A stretch of 64,000 bases of DNA, taken from positions 264,501 through 328,500 of the forward strand of contig QVRM01002104.1 of the NCBI GenBank assembly GCA_003439945.1, written 5' to 3'. The DNA is from Dermanyssus gallinae. Lineage: Eukaryota; Arthropoda; Arachnida; Mesostigmata; Dermanyssidae. A program made the translations under genes and the position numbers. Shown piece by piece: positions 59,423-64,000 of this stretch; the first letter of the stretch is position 1; the number at the start of each line of letters is the position of its first letter. A model generated the notes under the pieces. It saw only the letters and a list, made by a program, of their open reading frames with translations, was not told the DNA's origin and did no database searches.

Positions 59423-59484
<62 letters not shown>

Positions 59485-59734
59485 TTATGTCCCCATGTCC
59501 AGTTACTAAATTTTTTTTTATCGACATTGAAAGGATCTAGGAAGGTATTGAGACTGTTGATACACATTTCGTAACACGGATGTCGAGAACACAAACTGCG
59601 CCGATCGGTAGCCAATAGATTCAGTTGTTACTCATGGCATAACAATCATGGCACTTTCATGATATTTATTTATGTTAGCAGACCATCTCCCTGTTTAGCC
59701 CATAGGCTACAATTCTAGGATGCTCTCAAGTAAG
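56951..59734. other. No gene recognised; TA arrays and a short AATAAACA-type repeat
   Basis: 57525-57618 has four imperfect copies of CTAGTTTTAAGAATAAACAA; (TA)n at 57612 and 58242-58315; (AAT)n at 59424-59482. Confidence 0.5.
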
Positions 59735-60300
59735 ACTGCAAGATAAGGTTTTAAAAATTCGCAATATTCTTGTTGTTTTTCGCTGCTTAATATAATCAAT
59801 AAGGTGAGCAGCCAGGCCTCTAAATCTCTGGAAAAAAAGCGCTAAGCCAATCAATCACAGAAGAGTACAATTTGTCCTTCCATTTACTCACTGATTCAGA
59901 ACGTGATTTAGAAACATGTCTGAAAAAAGGCACTACGGTGAAATATAAGTTACTATATGAAGGGGAGAAAGAGGCCATAAAAAGAAAGTGGTGTGGAGCT
60001 AATATGTAAGAGATCCATAAATATAAGGCGATGGTTTACATTCACCACATCCATCGCGTTAAACATATACGTCTTTGACGTTACAGAAAAGCCTAGTGTA
60101 GTGTCACATCGAAGACGACGACGACGACAAAAATAACAACACTGACGATGACAACACTCGAACAACAACGACTCTGAAGTAACAACAAAAATAACAACCA
60201 CACAAATGATCAAATACATGGGAGATGAATACCGAGAAACACGTAAGCATAGCGAAAACCAAACAAACGACACTCATAATGACGGCAACCGGAATCAACA
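59735..60300. repeat. Duplicated block D, copy 1
   Basis: Aligns in the same orientation with 63330-63900: shared ATTCTTGTTGTT, TCAATAA(G/A)GTG, CAGCCA(G/A)GC, TCT(G/A)GA(A)AA..CGCCAAGCC, CATCCAT(C/T)GCGTTA, and an AAC-rich tail with AATAACAAC and ACACAAAT. Confidence 0.6.
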
Positions 60301-60423
60301 TTAAGACTCAATCGCAACTGGTTGAGAAATGTGCAGCGAGCGTAGATTGCGAACGTGTGTAGTACAAGTCTACATAGGCACGCTTTTTATGCAACAAAGA
60401 TGTTTTATGAGTGGCACACTCAA

Positions 60424-60454
<31 letters not shown>

Positions 60455-60697
60455 GACATCGACAACAGGTTGTGGGTGCACCACCAGAAATAAGGATGTG
60501 TGCGTGCCATCCTGGCGTTTGGCCGATCATCATTAGAACAGACAGAATACGAGGAGCTGTAATGAACATTGTTTCGCTACAGACCCCACAATCGTGGCCA
60601 ATATGTACAAAAACGAGTGTACAGCGCGGCCGGCTTGAATTGCAAAGAAACGCGTGTGCACAAAAGATGGACACCTGCAGGCCGAACTATAAGTATT

Positions 60698-61000
60698 GGG
60701 TCTACAAAAAAGTTTTTTTCGGGGAAAAAATGGAAAAATCGAAAAGACTTTTTGGTCTTCAAAAACGTTTTTTTCGGAAAAAAAAACTGGGAAAAGCCGA
60801 AAATACTTTTTGGTCTACAAAAAGTTTTTTCGGAGGAAAAAAAGGGAAAAACTGAGGAAAACCGAAAATACTTTTTGATCTTCCAAAAAGTTTTTTCGGG
60901 TAAAAACGGAAAAAACAAAAAAACTTTTTGGTCTACAAAAAAGTTGTTTCGGAAAAAAATGGAAAAAAACGAAAAAACTTTTTTGTAAACCTACTAAAAA
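60698..61000. repeat. Minisatellite, about five units of 53-65 bp
   Basis: Units begin near 60700, 60754, 60812, 60877 and 60930 with GGTCTWCMAAAAAGTTTTTT followed by CGGAAAAAA...GAAAAYACTTTTT. All forward frames stay open and give K/F-rich repeats. It is A/T-rich without stops, so the frames need not be coding. Confidence 0.85.
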
Positions 61001-61389
61001 AGCGCTAGCCAGCTACAACTCCACAACAACCTTCCAACCAGCACCACCCTCCCACCCCATAATTGCCATGGCGACGACAGCAACAACAACAACAACAATG
61101 TTGCGATGTCGACAGCCGTAAATATGTAGTTTCTTCATCTGGTCGTCTTTTGATTCCATAAGCCACCAGTCTGTCAGTTGTTGCTCACAAGATAGCAAAT
61201 CATCCCGTGTAAAATAGAAATACAGCTCGGAAAACAACTCTAAAATCGAAAAGCAGCGCTCACTAAAACAATTACAGAGAGTTAACAACCGTAAGAACAA
61301 CAATAACTATGGTCATCACTTTCGCAGTGTCAAACACACACACATATGGGCATCCTTATGCGTATGCATTTTTTATAAATGACTAATTG
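61001..61389. other. No gene recognised
   Basis: Includes (CAA)n at 61082-61098. A - strand 96-codon frame at 61303 has no recognisable domain. Confidence 0.5.
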
Positions 61390-62275
61390 AAAAGTGCAGT
61401 TTGCACACACGGACAGCACGGCAGGAAAGCTCAGCTGCAAATGTAGACCGGTAGTGTGGGGCTCTAACCCACTAAAAAACAGTCATGTCCTCATCCCCAC
61501 ACTCAACTGGGAACTGCACAAGCAATACTTTAAACAATTTAGGGGGGAGTGAATAGTAGCGTGCTTATCTTAGCTGCCCTGGAGTGCCTCACGGGCCCTT
61601 GTTAAGGAAAAACGATTCTTCACTTCCTTAGCGTGCATAATACGTTTGATTGTACGAGCTATAAGATTCCAGTCATCACGTGAGTTCATAGGAAGGTGCA
61701 TCAGCTTCTTAAGACTGCTGTCACTTGCTGTGGTTAAGTCCCTGCGTAATGGAGCCCAGGCCGGGCACAGCAATATTGTGTGTCCCGGCGTATCCGCGGT
61801 TGTTCCTTCACAGTGCTTCCAGAGTGGCGTATCTGCTTCTCCTATTCAAAACAGGTAACTCTCGAAGTTGCCATGCCCTGTGAGCACTTGAGTCACGTGG
61901 TGTGTCAACTCGCCGCCGGGCCGGTTAATCAACGCCTTAATGTCCGGAATCAGAGCCTTTACACGGGCCACAGGTGCCCCGTCCTGTATGGCGTCCCATT
62001 TATTTTGCCAAGAAATCAAATTTTTCTCTTTTTCCTTCCTTATTGTTTGTCGGTTCCGCCCACAAGCGACGACGTTCGTCGGCCTTCAGGCCCCAAGGGA
62101 TCGTATCAGCCAGTACAAGGACAGCCGCCGTGCTGACCGTCTTGTAGGCCATCGTAATCCGTAATGCCGCGATGCATTGGGTCTTGCGCATCAGCGCCCT
62201 GTTGCGGGCCAGGGTCAGTGCGGTTAGTGGCCACATCGGGGCCGTGACTAAATTGGACACACCCACACTTTCTTT
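61390..62275 (-). pseudogene. R1-clade retrotransposon 3' end: RT C-terminus plus 3' UTR
   Basis: The - strand reads ALRITMAYKTVSTAAVLVLA then DTIPWGLKADERRRLW (the R1-type ALR..SAYRTVS..A..V.AG..P..L...ER segment), LTHHVTQVLTGHGNFESYL, DTPGHTILLCPAW, and DDWNLIARTIKRIMHAKEVK, followed by a 3' UTR (61564-61390) shared with 37490-37690. One stop (after SYLF) and a damaged zinc knuckle. Confidence 0.7.
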
Positions 62276-62319
62276 AACAGAGATTTACTGGTAATATGAA
62301 TGATGTACACCGGGCGTCG

Positions 62320-62800
62320 TTCTTAGAGCCACGGTAGCGTGGGACTCATAAACCCACCAAAAGCCAGTCATCGTTTTCTTTGCCCTTTGCCGGGGGTGGT
62401 CACAGTGCTGCCTTTGCGAGATTACTTTACCTGGCCACTTTATTTTGCCATTAGAGCTGACATTGGCAATTTGTGCGGCAGTTATTTTTGCTTTGGAGAC
62501 AAATCTGCGGATTTGCTTACTATAAAGCAGGATTAATTATCCTTGAGGAACGCATTTACAAGGGTCTAACATGTCAGGGACTTCCCGCCCGTATGTTTAA
62601 AGACAATAGCTCTCGCTACCTATTGAAAAAGGCACGGCGTTCATAGCAGTGCCTTACATTGTCCGCCTCACCTGAGTTGCACATACGGCATATGGGGAGG
62701 GGGGGGGACAGCTTTACCAATGCGGTGTAGGTGTCGCTGAAAGCAGACACTGTGGCCTGTTAGCAGTTGTGCGACTGAGAAGGTAAGCGAGCCGTGATGA
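62320..62800 (-). pseudogene. Second R1-like 3' end, tandem with the previous fragment
   Basis: The - strand reads QLLTGHSV, HLHRIGKA, and CRMCNSGEADNVRHCYERR (C-x2-C-x8-H-x3-C), then a 3' UTR core at 62430-62330 like that at 37.5 and 61.4 kb. Frameshifted at a poly-G run (62698-62708). Confidence 0.55.
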
Positions 62801-63116
62801 TTGCTGTATCATTTTTTAGATTAAAAAAATAGTGATTTTGTCTGGCTTCCAGGTTGCCCCGGCTAGATTGCTTTTCATTATTGGCTCCATTTGCTTAGAG
62901 CATCTGCTCTGCTAATTATAAGTCCCTACGGTAACGTGCGTGACGACATCCTGAACCCAGTTGCTTTACTCCTAGGTCCTAGGGAATCTGTTTAGAGAGG
63001 ACTTTTATGAAGCTGTGCGAATTGCCCGCGCTATGTAAATATTCGGGTCTTGTTAAAGAACAGCTTGTTGTAGCCCTGTGGTCATGCACTCCCGCAAACG
63101 TGCGGCATACAACATG

Positions 63117-63149
<33 letters not shown>

Positions 63150-63156
63150 CATATTG

Positions 63157-63188
<32 letters not shown>

Positions 63189-63329
63189 TTGATACTACAA
63201 ACGTTGTTGCCATTGCTACGTTGACTACTATAAATGTTTTTATTACGAGATTAGCACCATTTTTATTTTTGTTATATGTATGCTTTCTGTACGTATAGAG
63301 ACTTTATTCTGATAGGCTAAGATCAAATA
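62801..63329. other. No gene recognised; (TA)n/(TG)n at 63118-63190
   Basis: Only short frames. Confidence 0.5.
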
Positions 63330-63900
63330 CTCTAAGGCAAGGCGGTGAGATAAAGTTTAAAAGACTTTCCAATGTTCTTGTTGTTGGTAACTATTTAATT
63401 TGGTCAATAAAGTGCACAGCCAAGCTTACAGATCTCTAGAAAACGCCAAGCCTATCAACCGAGAAAAAATGAGTAAACAATATCCCTTATATTCTTTCGC
63501 AGATGCAGAACGTTATTCAAAAACATCGAAGAAAGGTACTCCGTTCAAAAATAAAATAACGATATAATTTAAGGGAGAGGAGGGAGGGGGGAGAGCATGA
63601 ACGTCAAGACCATAGATGCTGAAGCGAGAGTTCATATGCGCAATATCCATTGCGTTAGAGATCAATGCCCTTGACTTGCATTGCGGACAGAGTTCGTGTA
63701 GCGTCTCATTGAGAACAACAACAACAAAAATAACAACGACACAAATCGTTATCAATTACAGAGGTTCTGACAAAAAGATAAGCATGGTGAAAATTAATCA
63801 GACGACATTAACAATGGCAACAGCAACAACAACAATAACACCCCCAGCATTAACAACAGGACTGAAAATTGCCTTGGCGAAGAGTGTTCACCACCAATAA
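63330..63900. repeat. Duplicated block D, copy 2
   Basis: Second, diverged copy about 3.6 kb downstream of the first. Confidence 0.6.
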
Positions 63901-64000
63901 CGACAAAACAACCATATAAGTTTAAGGAAGTGTAGCGAGACTTTATAATAATAGTAATACAATTCATCACCCGTAATCTGGCACCGGTCTGTTAGCCTGC

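Noticed and set aside
60355..60855. 166-codon ORF with poly-Gln
   Set aside because: Made of a CAA repeat, unrecognised sequence and the minisatellite; no evidence of a gene.

Overview
This window is animal nuclear DNA, almost certainly from an arthropod. The genes have introns with GT-AG (and one GC-AG) splice sites, dispersed non-LTR retrotransposons, mariner-type transposons and tRNA-derived SINEs, and about 35 (TA)n microsatellite arrays. A chelicerate (mite or tick) is my best guess, from the style of the retrotransposon ORFs; this is inference only.

Two host genes can be reconstructed with consistent splice phases. (1) On the + strand, 18688-21052, is a two-exon ATF4/cryptocephal-like bZIP transcription factor of 585 aa. 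An out-of-frame upstream ORF overlaps its start codon, which is the translational-control layout known for ATF4. A probable 5' leader exon ends at 16702; it holds one 8-codon uORF and the start of a long uORF that would run through the splice into the overlapping uORF. (2) On the - strand, 42835 down to 29428, is a 15-exon NRF-6-like (nose resistant to fluoxetine) membrane acyltransferase. The model gives about 725 aa and includes the NRF domain, the acyltransferase-3 domain and the C-terminus; only the extreme N-terminus is unresolved.

Mobile elements fill much of the rest. 2376-5799: an R2/R4-type retrotransposon (zinc fingers, RT, CCHC, restriction-like endonuclease) sitting inside a (TA)n array, broken by one frameshift. 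32520-36650: a CR1/L2-type element with an SGNH-esterase-like ORF1 and an intact APE-RT ORF2, inserted antisense in an NRF-6 intron. Degraded non-LTR pieces lie at 21.9-22.9, 25.3-26.9, 40.3-40.7, 44.2-44.4, 50.4-50.7, 55.7-56.2 and 61.4-62.8 kb. Mariner/Tc1 relics lie at 23.1-24.5 and 54.0-54.4 kb. Two SINE families are present (26.87 and 51.45 kb; 24.78-25.06 and 50.04 kb).

Layout: 0-2.3 kb AT-rich with no recognised gene; 2.4-5.8 kb R2/R4-like element; 6-14.9 kb simple-repeat-rich sequence with one possible start-codon exon at 6445; 14.9-21.4 kb the ATF4-like gene; 21.9-27 kb a transposon graveyard; 29.4-42.8 kb the NRF-6-like gene; 43-64 kb intergenic sequence with microsatellites, duplicated blocks and transposon fragments.
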